A DNA stretch of 64,000 nt from Cacajao melanocephalus (taxonomy: Eukaryota > Chordata > Mammalia > Primates > Pitheciidae): assembly GCA_963573385.1 (NCBI GenBank), contig CAUYLG010062867.1:17501-81500 (forward strand). Reading direction: 5' to 3'. The notes under the pieces were generated by a model that was not told where the DNA came from, searched no databases, and worked only from the letters and a program-made list of their open reading frames with translations. Shown here one piece after another: positions 50,601 through 64,000 of this stretch (its first letter is position 1; every line of letters starts with the position of its first letter). Made by a program: the position numbers and the translations under genes.

Positions 50601-53600
50601 TTTAATAGCTGACAGCAAAATTCCTCCTAGGGGAGAAAATCATTTATTTTCTGTTTTGCTTAGCAAAACATTTTGATGGACCATTTTGGTTGTAGAAACA
50701 TAATCTTTCAAACACAGCCAGAGAAAGAACCAAATTCTCCGCATAAAACACAAAAATGGACTTATGAGGGTTGTGTGCAAAAAGAGATTATGAAAGTAGA
50801 GTGTTGGGGCAGAATGACATGGTGGGAAGTCAGAGACCAAATGGAAATGGCAATCTATGAAAATCCCTTAGTTGGGGGTGTGGGAAGAATGATCAAGGTG
50901 CATTTTAGTAATGGGGTGCCTGTTATTTAAGTTTACATAGTTTACATTTTAAATTATCAGCTAGGCTTGGTGTGATGTGATCTCTCTATCCTCTATAAAT
51001 CTTCAGTAAAAGTCCACTGAATGCTATCACCTAGAGTGAGCCCTGGAAAACAGTAAAAAGGAAATGTCAAGATAAGAGAGCATTGGCCAATGGAAAGGTA
51101 CGAGTGAGTGGGTTCAAGGGTAGCAGGAAATCAGACCAGCAATACCTAAAGGAAATATCAACCCTTTCTGATAACCTGAAGGACACTGAGGTTCTAATTT
51201 CACAAGAGTTGGAGCTTTGAACAAATTTTAATTTTAAGAGGAATGATGATGCAAAATTCCCAAGGACTCTGAGCGCTATTTGTTGCCTACTTCAGCTGTA
51301 CCCAAGTTTCTTATAAGAGCCTGTGGACCTTTCCAGCTCACTGATTCCAGGATGCAGCAGGACTGAACTGCATGTGGCTGGTTTTCCCAAATGGCCTCTA
51401 TGCTTGTGGTATTGATTATTGGTTTTATTTTTCATTTCCCATGAGGACCAGAATTTAGCTTTGAACCCCAGCAGGATTGCTGAGGAGCTTGATTCTCTCG
51501 TCATTTTTGCCACCTCCTTTTCCTAAGACTGCTTTTTCTGCTCTCCCAAGTATACTTCACTTGCCTTCACTGTTTGCCCCCAAACACAGGTCACAGAGCC
51601 TTCCAAGATTGAGTTTGCATGCAGGTGGGCTCTCTTAGCCTCATTACTGGGTCGATCTTCTCTGCTTAATAACCAGCAGCTGGTTCTATTGTCCATATGG
51701 CAAAATCTCAGCTCTGTAATAGGACACACTATTTCTTTGGTAACCTGGTTCCAGCTACTCTTTCCAGTGACCTTCATTCAAAATTCTCCATGATCATTCA
51801 CCAGAATATTCCTTTTTCTCCCAATGAGTAGACCTGACCATGTTTTTTGTTATAGCTGTTTGAATCATGGGTGGAAGTTTCCACCAAGGAATGGGACCAA
51901 CCAGACTGCCTTTTGTTGGCACTTAAACCTGGTGTTAAGGACATTTCAGTCTGTGTAATTGCTGGTGAATATAAGTTATTTACAAAGCAGAGCATGTGAT
52001 TTGCATTGTGGAGTTCAGTCAATTGATGGATTAAGAAAAGAAATAGAAACAAAGTAAAAATGATACTTTGGCTCACAAATCTTTTTCTCACCAAAGGTAA
52101 TTAGTAAACTTTAAATTGTTGCACAAAAATGTTTGACATTATAGTGACTATAGAGAACCTATCTCACATAAATAATGATTATCAGTTAGTCTCCATAGTG
52201 TTCAAAGAGAGCCCAGAAGTTGTTCAAGTCAAAGGAATTGATCTGGCTGAAGTCAGCTTTAACCAGTCAACCATTCTATACAATATTGGTATCTGCTGGG
52301 ATGGCCAGTGATTACTTGGGAAAAATCCAAATGTTCAAATCTACAGTTGAGGATTGAAATATGCCTTTATTGGTTAGAACTCTAAATGACTCCACAGACT
52401 ACTCGTGAAAGGCATATTCCTTCTGGATTTGACCGGTTCTATATAATAGCTTATTTGCTACTCAGATCAAAAATTTTAATTTCCTGAGGTGCAGATTGAG
52501 CTATTTCTAAGGCTTGTCTCAGCAGAAGTACCTGCTTATAAATAAGAACTTAGATTTTAGCTGCTAGTGACTATTACTATTACATAATTACAACAATATT
52601 TTTATGTATGAATGGCACCATGAATCCTCCACCAAACCCCAAATTAAAAAAATATATATGCTGCCAGTGCTTCTCATGTTTGTGGTGATCTGATTCTGAA
52701 GATTGCAATGCAGTAAAAAAACAGTTTCAAATGTCTTCATGAGATTACCATTAGAGGTGGGAAGAATGGTCCCTTATTTTCGTGCACTTGGCCAGTCAGA
52801 TAGCCAGAGGACATTAAACATGTTAGAATCTTCTTTTTGATTCTACTCAATTGATAGTGTCATTTTCGTGTGCAAGACACGTTTTTATCATTCCCTTCTT
52901 AGGAATGAATTTATAACCTGTTTAAGACTGGTAGAAGAAATGTACAAAGGGCAGTGCCCAGTATTCATCCTCGTGTTCTACATTTTCTGTTTACATTGCT
53001 TTCTCTGCCCAATATATGGTTGTGACTATGTAGAATAACAAAATGATTCTGTAGGGCATATTTAAAATTCTAGTAATAAAGTTTTCTGCATATCAGCTAC
53101 CGAAGGATGTTTAGAAAATGCATAAATAGGTCAAACATGAGACAAAGTTTTAAGAACCAGGAGTATTGATGTAAATGAAGAGAATGCGGAAGATTGCTGT
53201 AATGCAGTATAAGCTCTCTTGGCTGACTCCCACTTAATCAGCTCCCTACCTCCCCCGTAAAACATACTGACCAATGCCCATAACACATTCAACATCCCCG
53301 GCTAGTTAATGACTCTCAACTGCACACATCTGTTCCCACTAGAGGGAAGTCCCAGGAGAGAGTCCCAAACAGTTTATGCCAGTTGTACTTATTATTGTAA
53401 TTATGTAATTTAAATATGTAAACTGATGAAATATGAGCACAAAAGGAAGAGTTGCTTTGCAAACACTTTCTTTGGAGAGAAAAAATATCCGATTATATCT
53501 AAAATTACTTAAGTGTTTTCTCTGAGGATAGGGATAGATCTGGGTGAACTCTCAAGGTCTTTTCCAATTTTTTCAGGATAGATGTTGGTTGGGTTTTGAA

Positions 53601-53640
53601 ATATTGCTTTCTTTTAGATCTAGTCCTTCATTCTATTTCA
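47676..53640. other. Largely unique intronic stretch of about 6 kb
   Basis: No Alu, L1, LTR or MIR recognised. Frames of 60-105 codons are scattered without domains. A T12 run lies at about 49847. A repeat-free block at 49480-49760 looks like a conserved element candidate. Confidence 0.45.
49480..49760. promoter_or_regulatory. Candidate conserved non-coding element
   Basis: A repeat-free block with CTGAGCATGCTCAGTGG (palindromic GAGCATGCTC), ATCTAATTAGTCCTTAAT (homeodomain cores) and repeated CCAAGG words (GCCAAGGCCCAAG, TGCCAAGGTTATG, TGCCAAGGGACC). Regulatory function is inference. Confidence 0.22.
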
Positions 53641-53744
53641 TGACAATAGCTGCCAGCTATCATTTCCTGTGGGCTATGTACCAGGCACTGTGTAAAGCAA
53701 TTTACTTGTGTTATCTCATTTGATATACACAGTAGTAACTGTTA

Positions 53745-53957
53745 ATTTTTGAAAAATTATGTAATGTGCTTGGCTCTATGCCAATATTACCTGTTTAATT
53801 CTTATAATTTGTAGACTTTGTAGATATGAAAACCGAAGTTCAGAAGAAATGAGAAATTTGTCTACACTCTACACTCTGTATAAGTAAAAGAGCTGGGATT
53901 GGAACCCAACTCATTTAATTCCAAAGCCTTATCTCTTATCACTGTACTCTACTGTCT
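53745..53957 (-). mobile_element. MIR SINE (diverged) next to an Alu
   Basis: Reverse MIR traces: TTTAATTCTTATAATTTG, GATATGAAAACCGAAGTTCA and GAGCTGGGATTGGAACCCAA. A related upstream stretch (GTACCAGGCACTGTGTAAAG at about 53679) may be a second copy. Confidence 0.6.
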
Positions 53958-53968
53958 CCACATATAGG

Positions 53969-54256
<288 letters not shown>

Positions 54257-54599
54257 ACACATAGGTTCTTTAAGGACCTGGCTTACTTATTCTTGTAGTC
54301 CCAGTGCCTAATTTAGTGCCTGTCTTAGCATATGTGCTCAAGAGTGTTATATGAATGAAGAAATGCACAGATGGATGGATATTACTTTGACATTCTTGAT
54401 AGGCCTTGTCAATTTACTAGCAAATGAGGATGAGAGATAGGCAACCTTTTCTAATTATAGGCACTAGTGCCTTAATGTGAGTTAGCCTTCATTTACTTAT
54501 ATTGATTGAAATATTATTGCACTCAGAGACAGGATAGTTTTGTTGGACAAAATGATTGTAGTTACACTTTACTACTGTGGATAAGTGGATTTTTTTCTT

Positions 54600-55120
54600 T
54601 TTGCCTTCTAGTTATTATTTCTTCTTCTTTTTGGTAAGACCATCATAAGGGAAAACTGCTTCTCCCTCACTTCTAGTCTGTGTGGTTGAGTGGGCCTGCG
54701 TCTCAAGCCTGACTAATGAGAGCCATGCAGTCCTCTGCCATAGAGAATGGATCAGGAACAAACAAGTAATAAACAGGGGGCCTAATCCAGGAAAAAGAGA
54801 ATAATTTTTTGAGAATTTTCTTTTCTCACAGTGAGAGAGAAGCTTATTTGCCACTGAGGATGCTAAGCTGATAAGATACAATTCTGGTGTTGCCATCTTG
54901 CTATCAAGGAGAAAGATTTTTAAGTCAAAATAAAGCTAACCCAGAGGCAAGCTGAGTTTAGAAATGGAAAGAAGCTAATTCCATGCAGTACCCTTTGGCA
55001 ATTGAATCTAGTCATGCCCAAAGTCACATCTGATTATGGAATATTTAGTTATGTAATCCAGCAAATTCTCTTTTTTGTCTAAACTGTTTGAGTTGGGCTT
55101 TTGTCACTTGCACTAAACTT
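54600..55120 (+). mobile_element. MaLR (MLT1-type) LTR relic
   Basis: The 3' end TGTTTGAGTTGGGCTTTTGTCACTTGC (cited as two parts: TGTTTGAGTTGGGC, TTTTGTCACTTGC) matches an MLT1-class terminus. Upstream are GTTGCCATCTTGCTATCAAG and GAGAATGGATCAGG. The minus-strand 93-codon frame at 54615-54896 is antisense to this relic and not a gene. Confidence 0.45.
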
Positions 55121-55164
55121 AGCATTTCTTAAGTACCTATGGAAGCCTAAGATAGATAGGTTTT

Positions 55165-55468
55165 CAGCTGGCACAGTGGCTCACGCCTGTAATCCCAGCA
55201 CTTTGGGAGGCCAAGGTAGACAGATCACGAGGTAAGGCATTAGAGACCAGCCTGACCAACATAGTGAAACAGCGTCTCTGCTAAAAATACAAAAATTAGC
55301 CAGGTGTGGTGGCACGTGCCTGTAATCTCAGCTACTCAGGAGGCTGAGGCAGGAGAATTGCTTGAACCCAGGAAGCAGAGGTTGCAGTGAGCTGAGATCA
55401 CGCCACTGCACTCCAGCCTAGGCGACAAAGCAAGACTCCATCTCAAAAAAAAAAGAAAAAGAAAAAGA
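55165..55468 (+). mobile_element. Alu, the only plus-oriented copy in the window
   Basis: CAGTGGCTCACGCCTGTAAT, GTGAAACAGCGTCTCTGC, GAGGCTGAGGCAGGAGAATT and CGCCACTGCACTCCAGCCTA, followed by an A-rich tail interrupted by G (AAAAGAAAAAGAAAAAG). It is antisense to ARHGAP15. Confidence 0.96.
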
Positions 55469-55469
55469 T

Positions 55470-58400
55470 TTTTACATAGTACATAATGGGATCAAATGGA
55501 TTGATCCAGAAACTATGGCTTGTAAATATTTAGGAGAGAAAAATAAATTACGTTTAAAACACAACAAATTATACATGAAGCTGAATCTAATATCTGTCTC
55601 TAAAATCTTAGTTATATGGGTGTTTTAATTTTGGTGCTTAGTACTACTATTTTGTTTTTTAATTTGAAGGAATATTTGCTAATCTGCTAAATAAAAATGT
55701 CTTAAGAGAGAGGACACAGAATATCAGGATCTGTATTTCTTAGGAGTCTTCAGATAAAGTCAGAATATTCAGGAGGAGAACCCCCCACCATGTTTAAAAT
55801 GAATTCTTTAATTCAAGACTTCAAGGAGTTTTTTCATTCTACTCACTTGCAAATCATACACTCGTGTATACATAAGCACGCAGAAACAGAAATCCATTCA
55901 GGTACAATCTAACTTGCAATCAAGAACTGCTAAAATAGGACCTTTATCATCAGCACAGCACATCCCAAAATGTCTTTGTAAAATAAATCAAATTATATGA
56001 GTTAATTGATTCCAGGCAACACCAGCAACTGCAGGTGGAGACAGAATAACAGGATGTTTATTAATGAAGTACTATTAATCAAAATTGACAATACCAATTC
56101 CTGTTTCTTGTATTTGAAAGCTACCTGCAGTGGCTATAGATATGTTTGTTGAATTTTTAAAATACATTTTTTTTTTACAAGAGAAAAAGGGGATTTAGGA
56201 AAACATGGGACTTTTAGCTGTGGATTTTGGACTACTGATGTTTAAGCAGTGAAAATATACTCCTAAATGCAATTTGACAAGCAATGCCAAAGATGCCAGT
56301 GGTAATTAATTAGCACTTAATTGAGACCACAGACCAACAGGACACAGGAATTGGTCCTCAGTGCCATTTCCCCCTTAGGCTCCATCTCATGAGGGTCAGG
56401 AGTGTGGCTGCAAGCTGAAGGTCAGTAAGTAAATTGAGGGAACACATTGACACTGGACGTTTCATGATGGATCTCCTTCACCTTTTGCTGCCGTCCCCGG
56501 CTATCCCTGATGAGAAAAGGACTGTGACTGTTCGAAGAGGAACTTAGCGTTCATGCACATCTAAACCAAGGTAGGCAAGGTCCTCCTCTCCTGCTAGACT
56601 AGACTGGATGCTTCATGAAAAGATCAAGATCAAATATTAACATGAATGAGGGCAGGGTTATAGTTAATATTTTTGTAAAATACATTTAGATAAAAGAGAA
56701 ATTTCTTAAATCTTTTGCAGAAATAATTTTTTGGTAAAAATGTAGATAAGAAATTTCTTTAAAATTTTAAAAGAAAATTTTTAATAATAGATTATGGACT
56801 TAAAGATTTTAAAGACTTCTAGAAGTTCCATCTTAGATATTGTACATATTCCCCCAAGTCCTCCCCAAGATACATACTTTTTATCTTATTAGGTAGGGGT
56901 CAATGCCCTTAAGCAGAGAAAAATTCTTGCTTCATAATCTCACAGACTAAGCAACTGAAGAAATGGAAATGAATTCTTTCAAGCTCTGAATAAATTATAG
57001 ACAGCTTCTGACTGAAAATTTATGGTAGCTTGTCTTATAACATGAGTTGGGAAATAAGTTTGTTAAACTTGCTGCCATATTTTCTGGAAAATGAAGCTGG
57101 GACAGTTTTTATTTTTCTAGTATAGATTTGAAATCAGTAATTGAAGGCATAGTTGATGGATGTAACCGGGAATTGAGGTCTGGGTTCTTGATTACCAAAC
57201 CCTCAATCCACACAGATTATTTTACTTTTGAAGGGCCTTCACTCTCCAAAATGGGCTCAGATAAAAAAGTACAAACACTACATATACATCGGGAAAAAGA
57301 CTCTTCAGGAATCTGCTTTATTTGGTCACACACATGGCTGCCGTTAAAACAAATCAGATCTCCATCGTTTTCAGCATTCTTAGAAAGGGCTTGACTCAGA
57401 TTCTTCAGTGGTCCTTGAGAACTTGTCTCAGACAATGATGCTCCCTGATGGAGCAGAGGGCACAATGACGATCTGATAATGAGCACTCTTTCTCTTCTCC
57501 CAAATGGCCTCCTACCCATGGCTCATTCATTGACCTAAGTTTGTTCCCATGAACTGAGAGTCGCCTCAACATCACTGCTCCTTTACCACAACTGGAGAAA
57601 TTCTGGACAAAAGCTTTCTTTGTGAAAGTGGAGATATTCATGCAACATGACTGGGGTAGATCAGTGGCTCCCAGCCTGCCTCTCTATTAGAAAACGTAAT
57701 TGTGTGTCAGTGACGGCAACAGAGAGAAATGCCATCTGGTGTGCTCAGAATAAAAAACCAAAAACAAAAATGGGGAAGGAGGTTCTCTTTATTATCTTGA
57801 TAGTAACTTACCAAGAAACTTCAAGAAAATCATGTCTTTTAGTCTTAGTCAACCCTCATCTCTGTTTTTTAAAAAGCAGTTTGCAAACCTTACAGGGTAT
57901 TTAAAGATAAAATCATTTTCAAACCAGGAGATATATGTACTGTTTAGTGAGTTTTTTTTTTTTTTAATTCTATGAAAATCTCACATCTTTTCCATTTGCC
58001 TTGTCTCTTCTGACTTTAATACTGACCAACCTGTATTATTTAGAAACCTCCTGGAAATCCATGCCTTTTAGATCTTCGCTGAAATATAACTTTACAGTCA
58101 TAGTTCTATGCTTGGCTAAACTTAAATGTGAGGTTGTGAGCTACCTACTTCTACCCTTTCAGTAAACATTTCTGAACTTACTTTGTAAATATGAGCACCG
58201 ATTTTATTTTGTATAATCTGATTTATACTTCCATGAAGAATATACTGCCTTTTAAAAATGCATTCAGTATAAACAAGTTAAAATATATTTAAAATGACTA
58301 AGACAATAAAAGTGAAGGGAAAATAAGGGATGAAGATAGTATTCAAAATGCATACTATGAGGTTCCAATGCTTGCTAGATTTGGGCCAAATTTGATTCCA

Positions 58401-58580
58401 GGCTTGCTTCATTCCCTGTGAGTCATTTTACCTCCATGTAGGTATCCAGTGATTGACTTTACTGTTAACTTGTGAGAACATTTCTGCTTTCTGTGTGCTC
58501 TCTAACTGACCGCATCTGTCCAGAGGCACCAAGATTCAGAATTTCTTATTTCCCCACTTGCAAGTCTAATTGGTGAAAGG
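55470..58580. other. Unique intronic stretch
   Basis: No recognised repeat. A block near 56270-56400 has homeodomain-rich text (GGTAATTAATTAGC, CACTTAATTGAG). A region at 57120-57660 of higher complexity has overlapping frames of 78-100 codons on both strands, with no domain and no matching splice sites. Confidence 0.4.
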
Positions 58581-58669
58581 AGCAGGTTCCAAATCATTCA
58601 TTCATTCATCTCTCCAACTCACAAATATTTAGTGATTTTTATGTGTGCAAGTTACTCTGAGAAGGAAGC

Positions 58670-58915
58670 CAGTTTTGCATAGTAGCTGGCCATAAGGGCT
58701 TTGGATTTAGACATACCTGCATTTTAAATACTGGCCCCATCACTTTTTAGTTGGTTGATCTAGGAAAATAACATGTTCTCTTTGGATGCTAGATTTTGCT
58801 TCCATAAATTTAGGATAATAATGACTTTACATGGTTGTTGAATTGAGATCATGTATTTAAAAATTTTCAGCAAGAAATGGGACATATAATTAGTACTCAA
58901 TAAATTGTGTCTATT
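58670..58915 (+). mobile_element. MIR SINE, near full length
   Basis: Plus-oriented MIR: GCATAGTAGCTGGCC, GGCTTTGGATTTAGACATAC, TTGGTTGATCTAGG, TAATGACTTTACATGGTTG and TTAGTACTCAATAAATTGTG. Confidence 0.75.
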
Positions 58916-61900
58916 CATGCTAGACATTCTGCAAGAATTAAAAAAGAATAAGCATAGCCTTTGCCTTTCATTCACCATGCTATATGTAAGCATCAAATTC
59001 ACCTATACAGCTATTCATAAGAAAGGCTATGAATTCAAAGGAGGGAAAGATCTCTGAGTAGCAGATCTAAAAGAGGAGGACACTGAGCCAAGTCCTCTGA
59101 AGAAGTGGTAGAATCTGGGGTAAGCAGAGAGCACACAGAGGAACCTGAACTGGAGGGAAGAGTATGGACAAAATCTTAAAGAGGGGGATGTATGAGGCAT
59201 GATTAGAACTGATAAGAACATTCATTCATTTGGTGGAGTAAAGCCTTCTTATGGAAGTAATAGTTACGGACCATCAGGCAGAGCTAAGACAATGAAGTAC
59301 CAACAATCTGATAGAAAAGGGATCTCTGTAATGGAATTACCCTCACTGGAAAAGAGAAAAATCTAATAACTCCAACTGTATTTAACAACCTAGAATAATT
59401 AGTCAGTTGGAGTTCAAATCCCTTCAAGGTAGTTTATATCTATTTTCTTTCCACAATTTAAAGTAAATTTGGGTTACAGGACATGCAAAGTGGCTAGATG
59501 ACTTGGGAAAGTCCCAGGTTTGCTCATCTTTGGGAGGATTGGGCGGCTTCGTTTCTAACATTTTACCCCTAAAACCAATAATCCATTTACCTCTTAAAAA
59601 TGAGCATAACAGTCAACTATTATTCTCTATTGCTGCTCCACCTCTACTGGCCTTTTGGATGCCTCAGGTTAAACCCCTAGATGTCTGCAAGAAATTATCT
59701 GCACACTGAATTATTTAAAAAAATTTTTTTAAATGAGTGGTTGGTCTAGGTGTTGATTGGATTGAAACTGCACACAACTGAAAACAATACCAACTCCTTC
59801 CCATACACCACCCAAACAAAAACGTTCCATGTGCATCTGGAAGCCACTTTACTACTTCTTGATTTTTAAACTCAACAGTTACATTTTTAAAGAGACACTG
59901 CACTGTGAAATATAAATGTGTGAAATCTAAATACAAATGATAATGAAGCCCCTTGAACCAAGTCATGCAATGAGATTTTCTTTTTTTAAATTTTAGGCCA
60001 GCCTAGCACTTTTGACTTTTGAACTCTTGTTTCTAGCTGTGCTGCTGTTACTTGGTGGGTTTCAAGATGAGGCCAGCAACTTCCTAAGTGGCTTAGTTCA
60101 CTCATTTTCAGAAGACACCGCTTATTCTCGTGTTTGCAGCATCAGTCTTATAAGGGGCTCAGGGTATTTAATCCTCAACATTGTCCAATACAGAATAGCA
60201 TTCAGTCTGAATTACTGATTTGAGATGGTGAAAGACAAAGAAATATTGCATACTTTTGTGTAAGCATAGGAAACACCCTTTTGTGATTTACTCTCCATGC
60301 AAACTGGGAGAGACATACGATTACAGTGTCTGTCTAGGCCTTTCTAAGCTTCCAGCTCTGGGGACAATGAAGAACAGTAGAGGATGGTGGCTGGCACCAA
60401 GTACAGGTGACCCGAGAAACATCTTCTCACTTTGGCTGCATCGTGTCAGCTCTTATTTTGGAATTTCTACTCTAGTATATGCCCAATCATGTTACTAACA
60501 AACTCTTTTATATCTTCAAAGTAGCTTTCTATCCATGGTGGTCTTTATCTTCTTTGAAAGCCATTGAGTAGAACGCTCCAAGTAATCTAACCTTCCTCTA
60601 TTCTCAATTCCTTGCCTCCTCTGTTTTTCTAAAGTCCAATTCCTAACCTCTATTTCTAGTAATACTTTCAGGATTCCTCTGTGGTCTCACCTCATTTTCT
60701 AGAATACATACTTATTTACGATTTCTCCCTTCCATCATCACAAAAATCCCTACACTTATACTTCTTCCAGAAAACTTTTCCTGGCTAAATGCAAGATTAG
60801 TCAAGATAACTTTCAACATGTACTTTCTAAAAAGGCATTTAGTCACTTAGATTTAAGGCAATCTAAATCATTATTTCATTACATTTTTAATCTGTGTCTG
60901 CAGTATCTCTGCTTTGTGATCTGTCTTGGCTTATAACTTTGTAGAGAGAGCAGGATGTGTCAAATTCATTTTGAAAATGCCTTTGTAGAGTACTATGAAA
61001 TTTCTTGTGTATGTATCTCATATTTATTGAGCACCTACTATGTGCCAAGCACTGGACCAATTTCTAGCATTACAGGGATGAACAATGTATGTTCCCCACT
61101 GTGGAAATCATCAAAAGCGTGGCTGTTTCAACGGAAGTAGGCATAATTTGCAATGATGATAAAAACTTGAAAAACAAAAAATGAATCAGACCAGGCAACA
61201 GCCCTGCTGAAAATGTGGGTGGCCAGTGAAAGTTTCTCTCTAAGGCCTTTTGACTTGATGAAAGACTGTATTTAAATTCAGTGTCAAACAGACTTGACCC
61301 AGGAAATAATGACCAGTGAACAATAAGCAGAGCCTGATTGATTTCTACTTCCTGCATTGCTTAATAATCCTTTTAAAAGTGTTATTGTAGATGCCCTTGA
61401 TTAGGGAAATGTATTTCCATTTTCTGAGCTTTAGGGTCTAAAACTGCATTTGCTTTCTTTCTTTGTTCTTGGTTAGGTCCTTCATTTATCAGAACAACAC
61501 TATTAAATGGCTCTTTTCTCAATTTCTCAGGTATTTAAGTAGCAGGGTTACTCAGACCCGAGTTGCCTTTTCACTTTTTTTCTTGCTATGCATGCACATG
61601 CAAAAATATCCACCTTCAGACTTTTTACTGGCACATCGCAGAGGAAACTTGAGCATTGGTTTAAGTCTGCATAACTGAGACCATAGCTTTGTGGCTTTCA
61701 CTGCACTTCCCAGTGCTGAGTAGACTGCTGGGATTCCACAAATAAATAATAAAAATAATAATGATTTTTCAAGCATTTGGAAATGCTGAGTTGAAAGGTG
61801 TGGTGTAAGTGCAATGTTTTATTGTGAAAGTGGTAGCTCACGCATTATCTGCTCCTAATGGAGGGCGGCAGTAATGGAGAAGGAGGCACTTACGCCTCTA

Positions 61901-62200
61901 GAGCGGGGTCCCTGAAGGCGGGGTGGGGCTTGGTCGGGCTCTGTGGTAACACTTACTGTACACAGGAACTGATTCCTTCCAGTCTAGCAAGAAGGTATGA
62001 GAAGAGTCACGCTGCCGCTTGTTCCCCTAAACCTTACAAAGGCATCATTGTTTCAAACCCATAGAGGATGTGACTGAAAAATCATACTGGAAGAATACTC
62101 CAGACTTAAAAATATTAATTTAGGTTTTAGTTTGGGGCTCAAATAAATACACCATTGGCATGGAGCATATCAGCAGCGTGGATGTGAATATACCCTTTGT
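58916..62200. other. Mostly unique intronic stretch
   Basis: No supported gene. A fragment at 61015-61110 (TATTTATTGAGCACCTACTA, TGTGCCAAGCACTGG) belongs to the same unresolved ancient repeat class as 29510. A GC- and CpG-rich patch lies at 61855-61960, isolated in AT-rich sequence. Confidence 0.4.
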
Positions 62201-62209
62201 GTGTGACCT

Positions 62210-62622
62210 GGGCTGAGTTATCCTACTCGACTCCACCCCAGTTGCTATGATAAAGCCCTAGCTCCCATTGGCTCAGAATGTGACTACATTTGGAGATCGG
62301 ACCTTTAAAAAGGTCCTTAAGTTAAAGTAAGACCATTAGCGTGGATTTTAATACAATCTGACTAATGTCCTTATAAAAAGAGGAAATTTAGACACGTAGA
62401 GAGACACCAGGGACACCAAAGCACAGAAGAAAAACCATGTGAGGGTAAAACAGCAAGAAGGTGGCCATGTGCAAGCCAAATGGAGAGACCTCAGAAGAAA
62501 GCAAACCTGCTGATATCTTGACCTTGAACTTCCAGCCTCCAGAACTGTGAGAACATAAATGGCTACTGTTTAAGCAGCCTGGCACGTGGTATTGTGTTAT
62601 GGCTGCCCTAGCAAACTAATAG
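62210..62622 (+). mobile_element. MaLR (MLT1A-like) LTR relic
   Basis: Plus-oriented landmarks in order: GTGACTACATTTGGAGATC, TCTGACTAATGTCCTTATAA, AAGAGGAAATTTAGACACG, CCTCCAGAACTGTGAGAAC, TGTTTAAGCAGCCTGGCACG, and ending GGCTGCCCTAGCAAACTAAT. The 5' end is decayed. Confidence 0.8.
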
Positions 62623-64000
62623 TCTGGGATTATCCAGACTTCAGATTCACATTGAACACTATAGTATAATATAGAAAAAAGGTACACATTTTTAAATTCA
62701 GTATAGTCTGAATGCTTCTCCAGCTAACTCCCTAACTTTAATTATAAAATGAACGTAACCTGTGTCAAATTATGAATATGTTAACATATTGAATAGGGAC
62801 AAAAATAAGCACCAGATTTAGGCTCCATAGGCACTTGAAGGTAGAGTAAAAAAATCTGGTTTCCTTGACCACATTGTCATAATATGCATATATAACAGTT
62901 TATTGAATCCAGGCTGTGTAGACAACCAGAAGAACTCTGGCTCCATGCTATTACAATGCATGCCCACAACAAAGACTCGTGGAGAACAGCCCCGTTCATT
63001 CGATCTCTCTGAGCCTTACCAACATGAGAGCTGAAAACCTTACCTCTGTCTAAAGTATATCTATGTATCCATCCATAAGTTATTAACTGGGCTGCCTGGG
63101 CTCTGCTGCTGAAAAAAATTAGTATATTCCAATCTAATTCTAGCTACTGCAAAAAACAGTATGTCAAATAAATGCATTAATGTCTGTCTTAGACAAAACT
63201 TGATGTTATTTTTTAAAGTTTCTTTTTTCTTGGACTCCTACTGAAATATAGGTGATAAATGGTGTAATAAGGTAATGTGGCCATCAGGTACCAAAGTGCA
63301 GGATTGACTGTATCTATAAAACTCTGTTTACTGTACTTAAAATACAACACTCTCGTGTGAACTGTAGGCTGAGTACTGTTCATCACATCCAATGGCAGAA
63401 ATCTTTTCTTTTTCCTTTCTTGGACATTTTACCTGGTGGAAATGACATGTCCTCTAATTGCAGATAATGCCATCCCTACCCTGTCAATATTCTCACCTCA
63501 CCCTAAGGGCTGGCTCTTTTGCATACAAGTACAGGCTCAGTCGAGTTGGAAGGCAAAGCTTTGCTGAGAACCAGCAAGCCAAGTGGAAAGGCCAGAGGAG
63601 TTAAGGCAGTGATGGAGGGGGTAGCTGAGACTTACCCGTTCAGATCACTGCTCTGTGTCTGTGCATCCCAAGTTGAAATATATGTATGTGTGTGTATATA
63701 TATATAGACCAGCCTTTGTACTATCCAGTTTTGTCTTTTTGCTATTGGTTGCACTTAAGGCCCTTTATCAATGACAATGAACAAAGTAGGTGGTCTTATA
63801 CCCCTTTCTTGCAGCAGGAAAAAAAAAAAGTGACACAATTTTTTCACAGCCTGAAATAATTGTGGAAGTACAGATACTGGTTAGGTTCACTATGAATTAT
63901 TAGTGGAAAAGTGGGTCTCAGAAGTACGTTACATGTGAAATATTTTTCGTCACTTGAACATGTGCCGTCCAGAGCTGGCCCTGTTCTAGCCGTCACAGGG
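62623..64000. other. Unique intronic stretch to the window edge
   Basis: No supported gene. A TG/TA run lies at 63678-63706 (ATGTATGTGTGTGTATATAT). No recognised interspersed repeat. Confidence 0.45.

Noticed and set aside
54615..54896. 93-codon minus-strand frame ending in poly-lysine
   Set aside because: It is antisense to an MLT1-type LTR relic, and the lysines come from a TTC/TTT-rich stretch.
57120..57660. Possible processed pseudogene or hidden exon
   Set aside because: Frames of 78-100 codons exist on both strands, but I recognise no protein family, no poly-A tail, no target duplication and no matching acceptor/donor pair.

Overview
This is primate (human or close relative) nuclear DNA. 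The evidence is ten Alu elements, a primate-type L1 3' end, a THE1/MST-type LTR, and a thick background of MIR, L2, MER5-type, Tigger-type and MaLR relics. Base composition is AT-rich, with no operons and no dense coding. Nearly every open reading frame is a chance or repeat-derived frame. I had no database access, so repeat family names rest on recognised consensus features, target-site duplications and colinearity.

One real protein-coding segment is visible: the terminal coding exon of a Rho-GTPase-activating protein on the minus strand at 21617-21800. Its 60 residues include the RhoGAP box GIVFGPTLLR and end in SSEED-stop. I identify it as ARHGAP15, a Rac-directed GAP with a PH domain. It has a good acceptor (CT/T tract then CACAG) and candidate polyadenylation signals near 21451 and near 20363-20439. 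Because the gene runs leftward, 1 to about 20350 is downstream flank and 21801-64000 should be its last intron. I found no other exon there. In the human reference ARHGAP15 lies on the plus strand of 2q22, between KYNU and GTDC1/ZEB2, so the window is probably reverse-oriented relative to that reference.

Layout. 1-9.1 kb: an LTR-like element (200-777), a long L2 (1.5-2.8 kb), MIR, two Alus, two MaLR LTRs and an Alu-split L2. 9.1-32.6 kb: an Alu-free block with MIR, L2, MER5-type, Tigger-type and microsatellite sequence, the ARHGAP15 exon and UTR, and several high-complexity stretches that look like regulatory candidates. 31.3-32.6 kb: two large AT/TG-rich simple-repeat tracts. 32.6-43.8 kb: an Alu-rich block with a decayed ERVL-like provirus (two colinear LTR copies around a short internal region) and an L1 carrying three nested insertions. 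43.8-64 kb: mostly unique intronic sequence with MIR, two Alus and two MLT1-type LTRs.

The most unusual structure is a perfect 47-bp inverted repeat with a 35-nt loop (38458-38586), just inside the 3' LTR of the ERVL-like relic. A 19-nt segment of the loop also occurs 2.3 kb away at 36179-36197. This is the signature expected of a replication template switch with a templated insertion. I found no evidence of a new gene system.
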